Source of the DNA: Micromonospora pattaloongensis
Lineage (GTDB): Bacteria; Actinomycetota; Actinomycetes; Mycobacteriales; Micromonosporaceae
NCBI RefSeq assembly: GCF_900107255.1
Contig: NZ_FNPH01000007.1
Location: forward strand, 124,001-188,000
Length of the DNA: 64,000 nt
Direction: 5' to 3'
Part shown: piece after piece, positions 18,586 through 27,069 of the stretch
How the letters are laid out: each line of letters begins with the position of its first letter
How positions within the stretch are numbered: position 1 is the stretch's first letter
Program-made: the position numbers and the translations under genes
Notes under the pieces: generated by a model
Seen by the model: the letters and a program-made list of their open reading frames with translations, nothing else
Told to the model about the DNA's origin: nothing
Database searches by the model: none

Positions 18586-18804
18586 CCCGGCTTTCTATCA
18601 CTGTGCTTCGACAACCGGACAGCGATTTTCACAGCCGACGCGGCGGGCGCCGCGGCACTGGCGCGCCAGGGTTCCACCTGCCGCGACCTGCACCGTCACG
18701 ATGAAAAGGGCTCAACGATCGAGTCCAGGAAGACGTCGGCATAAGTTTATCGATTCGGTCACATGCTTGATGAATCGATTCCTTCGACCACTTTCCGCAA
18801 TTGA

Positions 18805-19329
18805 ACCAAGCAGAAGGCACGTCGGCTCGCGCTGTCCCGGTACGGCCTGGCGCGGAAGGAGTTGGCCCGGCGCTTCGACGCCCGACCGGTCAACGTGGCG
18901 GCCCGCTTCCTCGACCACCTGCACGCCCTGGTCGACGCGCACCCGAAGCCGACCAGGGAGACGGTGGTCGGGGCGGACATCGCGCCGCCCGGATCCCGGG
19001 GCGCGATCAAGCTCGGGGAGTACGTCGAGCGGGCGTGGCAGCTGGCCGCGCCGGAGCTGCGCGCCGAGCTGTCGGCCGAGGCCGGGCCGGTGCTGCTGCA
19101 CGACGCGGCGGTGCTGGCGCGGCACCGGGCGATGGACCGGCTCTACGAGCGGGCGGATGCGGCGCGGAGCGGGGCGGGGGGTATGTGGGTGCTCTGCCCG
19201 ATGGAGGACCCGGCGCTGCTGCCGAAGCTGGACGGTGCGGTGGTGCGGGTGGGCGACAACGAGTGGATCGGCCTACCGGACGCCTGGGTCGTCAACGCCC
19301 ACCGCAGCGCCGCGGGCAGTCCGTCATAG
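18805..19329 (+). pseudogene. Beheaded C-terminal fragment, possibly of a Pgl/BREX-type protein
   Basis: An open frame from the TGA at 18802 to 19329 encodes about 174 residues with no start codon at its true beginning: LALSRYGLARKELARRFDAR is read well before any plausible start. Later parts are GADIAPPGSRGAIKLGEYVE and MWVLCPMEDPALLPKLDGAV, then NEWIGLPDAWVVN. The last block recalls the C-terminal region of phage-growth-limitation/BREX type 2 proteins such as PglW; this identification is tentative. The N-terminal part was lost, consistent with a deletion in this accessory region. No other BREX genes are present. Confidence 0.5.
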
Positions 19330-19745
19330 GTCATGCGCCCCAATCGACAGCCGACGGCCGTTCGCGGGCTCCGGGCGGGGAAAGTCCAGGACGGACGGTG
19401 AGCGCGCGGTGACAGGTAGCTGATAGGCCGGCCCGCTCCGGGTGCGGAAGGTGGGCAGCACACATCCCTGGCCTGGGAGGAGTCAGCCGTGCGCCGCCTG
19501 ATCACGGTTCTGTCCATGTTGTTACTTGTCTTACAGCGCATCCCGCAAGGGGGCGCAGGGCGCTCCACCGGCACCGCGCGCCACAGCGGCCGGCCAACGC
19601 CGTCTCGTCCCGGCGGCAGCCGTCCGGCGATCCAGGGCACCGGTCGTTCGAGCCTGATCGAAGTCCCCTGTCCCGGGGCGCGCCCCGTACGGAGGCTGTC
19701 TCTTGACGGGCGCGTCCGGCGCCCCGGACAGCGGAGGTGGGTGTC
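19330..19745. other. Intergenic region without a firm gene
   Basis: A 416-base stretch between the truncated gene and a secreted protein gene. A GTG at 19489 has a good GGGAGGAG site and begins MRRLITVLSMLLLVL, which looks like a signal peptide. That frame then runs into the next gene in the wrong register, so it may be the head of a broken secreted protein. Nothing else is supported. Confidence 0.4.
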
Positions 19746-20690
19746 ATGCCGGTTGTATTCCGCCAGTCACGGTCATGGTGGTACGCCGCCGCAGTCCCGG
19801 CCGTCCTCGCGGCGGCGCTCGCCGCAGCGCTGGGTGCGGGGAGGGGCACGACACTCCCGCCCGGCGCCGGCGGCCCGGCCGGGCCGCAGCCGGCGGCGAC
19901 CGCGCAGGCCGTATCCGCCCCGCCTGCGGAGGTGCTGTATGCCGCCACGCAGCTGCTGATCCGCGACTGCATGCAGCGCCGCGGGTTCCGCTACTGGCCG
20001 GTGCCCGAGCGCCCGGTGCCGGAGCTGCGCGAGTTCCCGTACGTCCTCGACGACGTGTCCTACGCCCGCCGCTACGGGTACGGCGGGGTGCTTGAACGCC
20101 GGTTCCAGGCGGCGATGGCGGCCGACCCCAACGCGCGGTACGCGCGGGAGCTGCCGCCTGAGCGCGGTGCGGCCGCCGTACGCGCCGTCAACGGCGACCC
20201 CAGCGAACCGGACGCCCTGCGTGCGACGCTGCCGGGCGGCGGCGTGCTGCGCCGCAGCGGCCACAGCTGCGCCTCCGAGGCGGAGCGCCACCTCTACGGC
20301 GACCTGCCCACCTGGTACCGCGCCGCCAAGACCACCGACAACCTGGCCGGGCTGCGCGTCGGCCGGGTACTCGCCGACCCCCGTTACACCGCCGGCGTGA
20401 CGGCGTGGCGGCGATGTATGCGCACCGCCGGGCAGGACTTCGCCGACCCGGCCGCCGCCCGCGCGTCGGTGCCCGAACCGGCGTCCGACACCGTACCGGC
20501 CAGCGAGGTCGGGCTGGCCTTGGCCGAGGCGACCTGCGCCACGAACACCGGGCTCGGCCGGCTCGCCCGGCGGCTCGACGCGGAGCACCAGCGAGCCATT
20601 GAACGGCAGTTCCGCACGGAGGTGGCCGACCGGCTGCGCCTCGAAGCCGCCGCGCTGCCGCGGGCCCGTGCCGTGCTGGCCGCCGGCTGA
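19746..20690 (+). CDS. Membrane-anchored or secreted hypothetical protein
   Basis: A 314-residue protein from ATG 19746, chosen because GGAGGT lies 6-7 bases upstream. An N-terminal hydrophobic helix (WWYAAAVPAVLAAALAAAL) acts as signal or anchor. The exported part contains paired cysteines in LLIRDCMQRRGFRYWP, GHSCASEAERHLY, WRRCMRTAG and EATCATNTGL, spaced as in conserved actinomycete exported proteins of unknown function. It precedes the small secreted protein gene by 58 bases and may share its transcript. Confidence 0.75.
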   Translation: MPVVFRQSRSWWYAAAVPAVLAAALAAALGAGRGTTLPPGAGGPAGPQPAATAQAVSAPPAEVLYAATQLLIRDCMQRRGFRYWPVPERPVPELREFPYVLDDVSYARRYGYGGVLERRFQAAMAADPNARYARELPPERGAAAVRAVNGDPSEPDALRATLPGGGVLRRSGHSCASEAERHLYGDLPTWYRAAKTTDNLAGLRVGRVLADPRYTAGVTAWRRCMRTAGQDFADPAAARASVPEPASDTVPASEVGLALAEATCATNTGLGRLARRLDAEHQRAIERQFRTEVADRLRLEAAALPRARAVLAAG

Positions 20691-20748
20691 CACCACCACG
20701 ACTTCCGTGGCAAACCGCCACGGTAGAGCCCAACCGGAGGGAAACACC

Positions 20749-21240
20749 ATGAGAGCAGTACGGTCCGTGCTGGCCACCCTGGTCGCGGCGGGAGCCGCGC
20801 TGGCCTTCACCGCCACCGCCGCGCAGGCCGCGCCCAAGCCGACGCCGCACGTCGACGTGCAACGCACGACGGCCGGCAGCGGATACCTGTACGTCAGTCA
20901 GGACGCCTACTGGGCCGGCCGGTGGTGCTGGTGGTACAACGCCGACACCAACTGGGACACCATCAACGTCGCCGAGAACGCCAACTGCGACAACAACAAC
21001 CGGGCAAGCATGCGCAACCTGGCGTCCTCGGCGTGGAACGACGGGAACACCGGCCGGCCGGTCGCCCTCTACGTCCACCCCAGCTACTCCGGCGCGTACG
21101 CCTGCCTGGGTGCCGGCGACGCCTGGGACAACCTCACCGGCGCCTGGTTCACCTGGGGCTCCAACCGCGACGGCTACATGCAGAACGCCAACGACAACAT
21201 CGCCTCCCACCGGTGGCTGTCGACCTGCAGCGTCGGCTGA
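20749..21240 (+). CDS. Secreted aromatic-rich protein, peptidase-inhibitor I36/crystallin-like candidate
   Basis: A 163-residue secreted protein. The signal peptide ends near TATAAQAA (about residue 27). The mature part is rich in Trp, Tyr and Asn (RWCWWYNADTNWDTINV) and appears duplicated: GYLYVSQDAYWAGRWCWWY pairs with VALYVHPSYSGAYACLGAG, and SMRNLASSAWND with NANDNIASHRWL. Four cysteines could form two disulphides. This resembles the double-motif beta/gamma-crystallin fold of inhibitor family I36, but identity is tentative. ATG follows GGAGGGAAACACC. A strong hairpin lies 14 bases after the stop. Confidence 0.72.
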   Translation: MRAVRSVLATLVAAGAALAFTATAAQAAPKPTPHVDVQRTTAGSGYLYVSQDAYWAGRWCWWYNADTNWDTINVAENANCDNNNRASMRNLASSAWNDGNTGRPVALYVHPSYSGAYACLGAGDAWDNLTGAWFTWGSNRDGYMQNANDNIASHRWLSTCSVG

Positions 21241-21254
21241 ACTGTCGTATCCAG

Positions 21255-21284
21255 CGGGACGGCAGCCGTTCGGCTGCCGTCCCG
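21255..21284 (+). terminator. Strong hairpin terminator
   Basis: A 13-bp stem (CGGGACGGCAGCC paired with GGCTGCCGTCCCG) closes a GTTC loop, starting 15 bases after the stop of the secreted protein gene. No U-tract follows, as usual for actinomycete terminators. Confidence 0.8.
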
Positions 21285-21433
21285 TCCGGCCGTCGGTCGG
21301 CTGCGTCACTGGTTAGCGTCGGTGTGGGTGGTCGGGTCGTCCGCCAGCGTTCCGAATAGGCGTGGAATATGAATTCTAGTGACATGTGTCAATGTCGTGG
21401 ACGCGATTGAACGCGGTGGTCACTCTCTAAACA

Positions 21434-22504
21434 ATGAGCACCATGGGGACCCTACGGATCCACTTCACGGCCGAAGACCTCAGCCGCACCCGGCTGGCCG
21501 TCCAGCCGGATCCACTGTGGGAAATCGTCTGCAGTTTGCACCGCCTGCAGACCCGCGCCGGCTACGCCGGATACGCCGGCTGGTACCGCCAGGTGCGCCA
21601 AGACCTGCAACAGGCCGGCCTTGTCCCGATGATCCGCGAGCGGCTCCTGCCCATCCTGCCGCGCGACCGGTACTTCCCGGACTTCCTGACACCCGGCCCA
21701 GTCACCGACCTCGGCGAGGGAATCGACCGCGTGCTCGGCACCCCAACCCGACGGATGCGCACGGAACTGGGGCGGATGGCGGCCCCGCTCAACGGCACCT
21801 GGCTGGACGAGCTGGCCGCCGGCCGGCTCGCCGCCCTGCACGGCCTCGGCGACGCGCTACGCGCCTACTTCCGCGTCGCGGTCGCCCCCTACCAGGCCCA
21901 GATCGGCGCAGCCGTCTCCCGCGACCGGGCACTGCGCGGAGTTCGGATACTCGACACCGGGGCCGGCCAGATCCTCGCCGACCTGGGCCCGGAGGTGCGC
22001 TGGGACCCACCGCTGCTGTCCGTGCACCCTTACCCGGAGTACCGGGACCTGCACCTCGACGGCCGCGGGATCGCACTCATCCCGTCATACTTCTGCTGGC
22101 ACGCGCCGATCGCACTGGCCGACCCTGAGCTGCCCCCGGCCCTGGTCTATCCGGCCCGGCGACAGCGACCAGAGCCGACGGCCGGGCCGGCGACACCGGC
22201 CGACCCGGAGCGCCGACTCGGCCCATTGCTCGGCCACACCCGCCTGGCCGTCCTACGAGGCGCCGCCAGGGGCGCAACCACCGGGGAACTGGCCCGGCGC
22301 GCCGGCATTTCGCCGGCTACCACCAGCCACCACACCACGATCCTGCGCGAGGCCGGGCTCATCACCAGCCAGCGGCACGGCAACCTCGTGCTGCACCACC
22401 TCACCACCGTGGGCGAGACGCTGCTGGGCGATGTACGACCGCGATCGGGTACGCCACCGAGCCACCCCGGTCGAATCGGTCCAGTCGGTGCGGACCAGGC
22501 GTGA
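21434..22504 (+). CDS. ArsR-like winged-helix transcriptional regulator
   Basis: A 356-residue protein whose N-terminal 240 residues are a conserved actinomycete domain (TAEDLSRTRLAVQPDPLWEI). The C-terminal part holds a winged helix of the ArsR type (LGHTRLAVLRGAARGATTGE, LARRAGISPATTSHHTTILR). No metal-binding cysteine motif is seen. ATG 21434 is used; ATG 21443 is as likely because neither has a clear ribosome site. It stands alone after a terminator, so it probably has its own promoter in the AT-richer 21340-21430 stretch. Confidence 0.8.
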   Translation: MSTMGTLRIHFTAEDLSRTRLAVQPDPLWEIVCSLHRLQTRAGYAGYAGWYRQVRQDLQQAGLVPMIRERLLPILPRDRYFPDFLTPGPVTDLGEGIDRVLGTPTRRMRTELGRMAAPLNGTWLDELAAGRLAALHGLGDALRAYFRVAVAPYQAQIGAAVSRDRALRGVRILDTGAGQILADLGPEVRWDPPLLSVHPYPEYRDLHLDGRGIALIPSYFCWHAPIALADPELPPALVYPARRQRPEPTAGPATPADPERRLGPLLGHTRLAVLRGAARGATTGELARRAGISPATTSHHTTILREAGLITSQRHGNLVLHHLTTVGETLLGDVRPRSGTPPSHPGRIGPVGADQA

Positions 22505-22597
22505 GGCGCCTCACCGCGATTTCCGAGTTCTCGGCGGCGACCCCTACCGGGTGGGAATCGGCAGCTAGACCCACCCCGTCGCTCGGGGCTGGCGTCG

Positions 22598-22621
22598 CGG
22601 GATGCTGGACGCAGCATCCTG
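22598..22621. terminator. Hairpin after ArsR-like gene
   Basis: CGGGATGCTG pairs with CAGCATCCTG around a GACG loop, a 10-bp stem with one G-T pair. It lies 94 bases after the regulator stop and 45 bases before the next start, so it could end the first transcript or sit in the leader of the second. Confidence 0.5.
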
Positions 22622-22666
22622 CGGCGCCGGTCGCGCGTTGGTGAAAACAGCAGGAGGGTGGACAGG

Positions 22667-23284
22667 ATGACCGTCGAGCTGCGTATCTATGTCCAGGACC
22701 ACGGTTTCCTGATCACGGACCACGACGTCAGCACCCCGTTCGAGGCGATGGACTACTCGACTGGTCTTGCCGGGGTCATGGAGTCGGCGGCGCTGGTTAG
22801 CGCCGGCGTCGACCGGGGCTATGTCACGGTGATCGCCCAGCCGGTCGCTGACCGTCCTGCGCTGGACACCCCCGACCAGTGGTCGGACCTGGCCGCATGG
22901 GATGACGTCGCGGAGTTCAGCGTCTTTGTTCCCCACGGGTCGCTGACGGTGGCGCAACTGGAATATCCGCCGACAGAGACGCCGCAACTGCCCGACCTCA
23001 GCCCCGATGGGCCGGGGCACTACCGGGTGCGGATCCACGCCAGTGGCCGTGACCGCCACTTCGACCAAGTGGTTGGCGAGTCGGGCGAGCGGTTCCTCGT
23101 CGTCGCCTGGCCCGCGCCGCCGGCTGCGGCACTGGTCATCAAGGCCTCGTCCCGCTGCGGCTATGGTTTGCGGCTTGCCGCGCTCGAATCGCCGCCCGAC
23201 ATCGGACCCATTCAGCCGACGGTCGACGAACAGGCCGAGGCGGCTCACGAGGCGGCGCTGCGCCGAAACCTGCTCGGGATGTGA
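22667..23284 (+). CDS. Hypothetical protein with ComJ-like beta architecture
   Basis: A 205-residue protein. ATG 22667 is chosen over the GTG three codons upstream because GGAGGG sits 9 bases before it. It reads VELRIYVQDHGFLITDHDVS, then GVDRGYVTVIAQPVADRPAL and ASGRDRHFDQVVGESGERFL, a soluble beta-rich protein. The overall pattern recalls ComJ-like/competence-associated single-domain proteins, but I cannot confirm this. No neighbours suggest a pathway. Confidence 0.6.
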   Translation: MTVELRIYVQDHGFLITDHDVSTPFEAMDYSTGLAGVMESAALVSAGVDRGYVTVIAQPVADRPALDTPDQWSDLAAWDDVAEFSVFVPHGSLTVAQLEYPPTETPQLPDLSPDGPGHYRVRIHASGRDRHFDQVVGESGERFLVVAWPAPPAAALVIKASSRCGYGLRLAALESPPDIGPIQPTVDEQAEAAHEAALRRNLLGM

Positions 23285-23825
23285 GTCGCTGGCGGTGGCC
23301 GAGTTCACGGGCTACGGGGCGGCGAGGCTGGCGCGCAGTCCAGCCTCGCCGCCCCAGAAGTGATCACCGTGCCATGCGTCCGCGCCGGCGATCGAGGTGG
23401 GCCCACACCACCTGCTGCTCGGCGGCCCGGCGTGTGGCCGGCGGGCCGCTGCCCGCAAACCCGGTGCGCGTGGCACTGATCGTAATGACACATGGCGAGA
23501 CCACGGATTCCCGGCACATGTCGCGCTTGTTCCCTTACTTCCGACAGCGACGTGGCCCGTGTCATCGACCGCTGCTGGTGATTGCATGCTGCTCTTGCGT
23601 TGGCGGTCCAGGACCCGACGCGAGTGGCATTGACGCGCATGCCTCAATTCGATGCAGTGACAGCGATCTGGTGGATTGCCGCGTCCCGTACGCGTTCTGC
23701 CACTAGTCAGCAGCGGGGACACCGCCCACAGGCGGAGGAATTCCGGCAGCGGCGACGCAGACGTGGCCACAGCTGTGCACGACCGCACCCTGTGCACGTG
23801 GACGATCACCGTTCGCGCTCCTGCT
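23285..23825. other. Gene-poor decayed stretch
   Basis: A 541-base region with noticeably lower GC and no frame showing actinomycete codon bias. Possible products have no recognisable domains. It lies next to the left end of the element remnant at 23826-26323 and may contain a decayed element boundary, but I found no copy of the tRNA-Leu 3' end here. Confidence 0.45.
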
Positions 23826-24329
23826 TCAGCCACCCGGATATCCGGGCCTTGATTTGCTTGTCCGGGCGGGTGTACCCGCTCGGCCCGCCAAGAACAGGGG
23901 GCGGCGGCGTTCGGGTGGCTGGGCGTCCGTCAGCATCGCTTCAAGACGTGCCTTGAACGAGCGCTGACCGCCCTCGTTCGTTAGGTACAGCATGTCGCCG
24001 GCCTCGACCGGAAGGCTGCCCCAGGCGGGTGCGCCCAGGGCGATACACAGGGCCAGGTGCTGCATGAGCAGGGACTTGCCTGCCTTCGGGTCACCGGCCA
24101 GGAGCAGCAGGCCGGCAGGGATGATGTCGCCGACGACCATTCGCACGGGCGGCAGGTCACGGGCCAGTAGCTCGTTCGCGCCTTCGGTTTCGAGGGCGGG
24201 GATGGCGGTCTGAACCTTGCTCAAAGTCGCCTCACTCAGGGTGTCCGACCCGTGCCGCGATGGCATCGGGGCACCGCGCGCAGGGCGGTGCGCCGATGAC
24301 CGTCCGGAGAGCCGAAGAAGCGGCAACAA
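23826..24329 (-). pseudogene. Truncated AAA/RecA-like replication ATPase (RepA/AAA_25-type)
   Basis: The frame reads ALETEGANELLARDLPPVRM, then LLLLAGDPKAGKSLLMQHLA, a Walker A loop of the AAA_25/RepA helicase type found in actinomycete plasmids and integrative elements, and GDMLYLTNEGGQRSFKARLE. After about residue 140 the family similarity is lost and the frame ends in a Pro/Arg-rich tail, so Walker B and the rest of the helicase core are missing. The true start is probably an internal ATG near 24266. It belongs to the degraded element next to the tRNA. Confidence 0.7.
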
Positions 24330-24475
24330 GCTGGCTCACGACCCTCACACCCCTCACGCCGAGCGACGTCCACCTCCCCGCCTGGCTGAACCTGGGCGCG
24401 CTCCGTTTTGGCAGCTCACGGCCGTCCTGCACACTGGTTGCTCGGTACACACAGCCGGAGCAGAGGAGGTGTGGG

Positions 24476-25030
24476 ATGAACGTTTTAGGGACCGTGGCAA
24501 CCCATACGACGTGGGCCGAGCACACCGGCTGGGTGGGAAACAGGAAAGTCGTCCACGAGGTTCCGTTCGAGGACTGGATCGTGGACGGCGTTCCGCTGCG
24601 CGAGCTCGTGACCGCGGACCGGCAGCCCCCGAACCCCGCCCAGGAAATGACACCTCTGTGCGAGCTGGGGACGTGGCCGGAGACTGCTGTCGAGAGTTTG
24701 CGCCGGCTGCTCGGGGATGAACCGGGCGACTTCGATGATGGCCGTGTGCCACTGCTGTTCTGTCCCATCGACGCGGACCTCGGATGCCAAACACTGAGCA
24801 CGACCCTCGTACTTGACGACGAGACCGTCGAGTGGCGCGACCTGGGGTGGCAGGTAAGTTACGAGCCTTTCGTGGCCGCCAACGACGGCTTCGACCCACC
24901 GATGCACTTCCACTTCGACCGGAAGGCGTACACCGAGCTACTGCGCGCTCTGCTTGGCCGTTTCGAGGAGGTTGTCGCAGCGCACGCTGCTGCGCAGCAG
25001 GCTCCGCGACGCCGTTTCTGGCGGCGCTGA
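24476..25030 (+). CDS. Hypothetical protein
   Basis: A 184-residue protein from ATG 24476, preceded by GAGGAGGTGTGGG. It reads TTWAEHTGWVGNRKVVHEVP, LLFCPIDADLGCQTLSTTLV and WRDLGWQVSYEPFVAANDG, a mixed alpha/beta soluble protein similar in style to actinomycete orphans beside mobile elements. It is oriented against the element genes and ends 2 bases before the chimera's stop. Longer readings upstream overlap the ATPase fragment and are not supported. Confidence 0.6.
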   Translation: MNVLGTVATHTTWAEHTGWVGNRKVVHEVPFEDWIVDGVPLRELVTADRQPPNPAQEMTPLCELGTWPETAVESLRRLLGDEPGDFDDGRVPLLFCPIDADLGCQTLSTTLVLDDETVEWRDLGWQVSYEPFVAANDGFDPPMHFHFDRKAYTELLRALLGRFEEVVAAHAAAQQAPRRRFWRR

Positions 25031-25032
25031 AC

Positions 25033-25827
25033 TCACGCCCTTCTCAGTTCTCGTAGCGCGACCCGGTCCCACTCCCGTAGCTCGTGGAGCGGTAACGGCA
25101 CGCCGTGCACGGCGAGGGATGGCACCGCCGTGCGGGGAAGGTCGAACACTCGAGTGAGGACCGGCGGACCACCCGCCGTGACGTAGGCCGCGCCACGGTC
25201 GGTGCCGGACAGGCCGGCGGCGTGATGGCGACCTTGCCCGAGTACGGCTTCCGAGCCGTGGTGGTCGTCGGGATGGGCCAGCGCTACGCGCCAGGTGAGC
25301 AGTGAGCGGGTGGTCACGTCGATGCTCGTCGCGGTTGTGCGCTGCGTGGCGAGTAGGACGGCCACGTTGGCCTTGCGGCCCAGGGCGGTGATGCGCCGGA
25401 GCAGGGTGCGGGCCTCGTCCTGCTGCTTCGCGTTGCCAGCCGCCGCCAACTCGGCCAACTCATCGCAGACCAGCAACACAGGCAGCAGGAGTGACAACGG
25501 CGCTCCCGCCGCGACCAGCGGTCCCCGAGCCAGAATCAGGTCGAGGACCTGGCGGAGCAGGTCGATGGTGCGTACGTTCGTCACGGCCTGGGCGCCGAGC
25601 GCCTCGCACAACCGACGCCAGTGCAGGTCATACGTCCGCAACATTCCTGCCGTCTCGTTGGCCCGGATGACCTTGCAGAAGGCGGCCACGGTCGGCACAT
25701 CGACGGAAGGTGCGGTCGACGCGGCGAGCAGGTCCTCGGGTCGGACCCCGAGCTGTGCCAACAGAGCTTGGGCGAGGTTGATGGAGTCAGGCTGCTGCGG
25801 CACTGGGAACTCCGAGGACACGGTCAA
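25033..25827 (-). pseudogene. Integrase-FtsK/TraB chimera (deletion fusion)
   Basis: A 264-residue open frame made of two unrelated parts. Residues 1-85 (LAQALLAQLGVRPEDLLAAS, then VIRANETAGMLRTYDLHWRR) match the N-terminal core-binding domain of actinomycete tyrosine integrases. Residues 86-264 match the C-terminal half of an FtsK/TraB-like translocase: LLPVLLVCDELAELAAAGNA (Walker B), RITALGRKANVAVLLATQRT, and RVALAHPDDHHGSEAVLG. The integrase catalytic domain and the translocase Walker A domain are both missing. An in-frame deletion between the two genes of an integrative element would give this. It overlaps the AbrB-like gene by 41 bases. Confidence 0.7.
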
Positions 25828-26323
25828 GGGCGGACTGGCTGTAAACGGTGGCGGTGCCGCCGTCTATGTCGGCACGGAGAAGTACGGGCGAGCCTGCGGT
25901 GGCGAAGAGAGCCTCGCGCAGGGCCAGGGGGATGCTCAGGCGTCCCTTGCTGTCGAGCGCGACGACGACGGCGGAGCCAGCGGGCGCCTCCGCGGCCTGG
26001 GCCAGTAGGAGATGCCCCTCGGTGGTGAGCGTCAGGGCTATCGCCGTACCCGGCGTCCAGCCCATCTCGGCGAAGACCTTCGCGTCGCGGAGACGACCGT
26101 GATCGTCCACGCGGGAGAGGCCGTAGGCCGCTTCGGAGCTGGCGGCGGGGAGGAGTGTGGGCAGCGCCGGGAGGTCTACCCGGCGCACCACAGCGCTCCC
26201 GCCAGCGAGGGCCGGCGCGGCACACAAATCGTGCCCGTTATGTCCCGTTTCGTATCGGCCGTTTGGGCGGTTCTTGTCGCCGACCGGGGCCTGAAGGAAG
26301 TCCGGGGATTCTTCCCCGTTCAA
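25787..26323 (-). CDS. AbrB/SpoVT-like DNA-binding protein of integrative element
   Basis: A frame of up to 178 residues. It carries two similar beta-hairpin blocks: YGLSRVDDHGRLRDAKVFAE with MGWTPGTAIALTLTTEGHLL, and VVVALDSKGRLSIPLALREA with GSPVLLRADIDGGTATV. The second has the SpoVT/AbrB swapped-hairpin signature (D-x-x-G-R-L-x-I-P). Such genes commonly precede FtsK genes in actinomycete integrative elements. The first 40 residues look non-conserved, so the true start is probably an internal GTG near 26190. It abuts the 3' end of the tRNA-Leu gene. Confidence 0.65.
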   Translation of the reverse strand: MNGEESPDFLQAPVGDKNRPNGRYETGHNGHDLCAAPALAGGSAVVRRVDLPALPTLLPAASSEAAYGLSRVDDHGRLRDAKVFAEMGWTPGTAIALTLTTEGHLLLAQAAEAPAGSAVVVALDSKGRLSIPLALREALFATAGSPVLLRADIDGGTATVYSQSALDRVLGVPSAAAA

Positions 26324-26325
26324 AG

Positions 26326-26409
26326 TGTCCGAGGGGGGACTTGAACCCCCACGCCCTATACGGGCACTAGCACCTCAAGCTAGCGCGTCTGCCATTCCGC
26401 CACCCGGAC
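26326..26409 (-). tRNA. tRNA-Leu (anticodon GAG)
   Basis: Read on the minus strand it is an 84-base class II tRNA. The acceptor arm GTCCGGG pairs with CTCGGAC, followed by discriminator A. The D-arm contains GGCGGAATGGCAGAC, the anticodon stem-loop CTAGCTTGAGGTGCTAG shows anticodon GAG, and a long variable arm and T-arm GGGGGTTCAAGTCCCCC follow. No 3' CCA is encoded. Its 3' end faces the broken integrative element, the usual geometry of a tRNA attachment site. Confidence 0.95.
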
Positions 26410-26615
26410 TTGCCTGTGCAGCCTACCTCGCGCCGTCCGGACGTCTTCATCGTGATGATGTCGTCGTCCATCGGCCGCCCGGCGGGCCGCACGGTGGATT
26501 ACTGTACACCGCCGCGCCGCGATCATGCACATCCCCCGCCGCCACGCCGACAAGCCCGGCAAACCGGCCTGAAAATCGACCGCGGGACGGTCAGCCCAGC
26601 CGCGACAATCCGGCC

Positions 26616-27020
26616 ATGACGATCAGCCGGCTCAACCCCGACGGCCTGCACCCCACCCCCGGCTATCACCACGTCACGGTGGCGCCGGCCGGGCGCACCG
26701 CGTACCTGGCCGGGCAGTGCCCGATCGACCACTCCGGCACGGTCGTCGGCCCGGGCGACCCCGGGGAGCAGGTCGATCAGATCGCGACGAACGCGCTCGC
26801 CGCGCTGTCCGCGGTCGGCGCCAGCCCGGAGCACGTGGTGCGTACGGTGATCTGCGTCGCGACCGACGACACCGCCGTGCTCGGCGGCGTGTGGCGCCGG
26901 TTCCAGCAGTTCCCGATCGGCCCCGCCTTCAGCACCGCGAGCACCCTGCTGGGGGTCGCGGCGCTGGGCTTCCCCGGGCAACTCGTCGAGCTGGACGTCA
27001 CCGCGGCGCTGCCGGATTGA
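26616..27020 (+). CDS. RidA/YjgF-family protein
   Basis: A 134-residue RidA-fold protein from ATG 26616. Family motifs are TAYLAGQCPIDHSGTVVGPG, QVDQIATNALAALSAVGASP and VVRTVICVATD. The usual catalytic Arg near the C-terminus (RVEIE) is replaced in GQLVELDVTAAL, so it may not be a classical imine deaminase but one of the non-deaminating Rid subfamilies. It starts about 200 bases beyond the tRNA and 50 bases before the TPR/FN3 gene. Confidence 0.88.
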   Translation: MTISRLNPDGLHPTPGYHHVTVAPAGRTAYLAGQCPIDHSGTVVGPGDPGEQVDQIATNALAALSAVGASPEHVVRTVICVATDDTAVLGGVWRRFQQFPIGPAFSTASTLLGVAALGFPGQLVELDVTAALPD

Positions 27021-27069
27021 CCCGGTGCCGGACTGGCGCGATTCGCCCACGGCCAGGCAGCATGACGGC

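Noticed and set aside
19355-19425. String GGGGAAAGTCC recalling the conserved start of RNase P RNA
   Set aside because: The other conserved RNase P blocks are absent in the following 400 bases.
19489-19959. Frame with good ribosome site and signal-peptide-like start
   Set aside because: After about 15 residues the sequence loses character and overlaps the supported gene at 19746 out of frame; at best the head of a broken gene.
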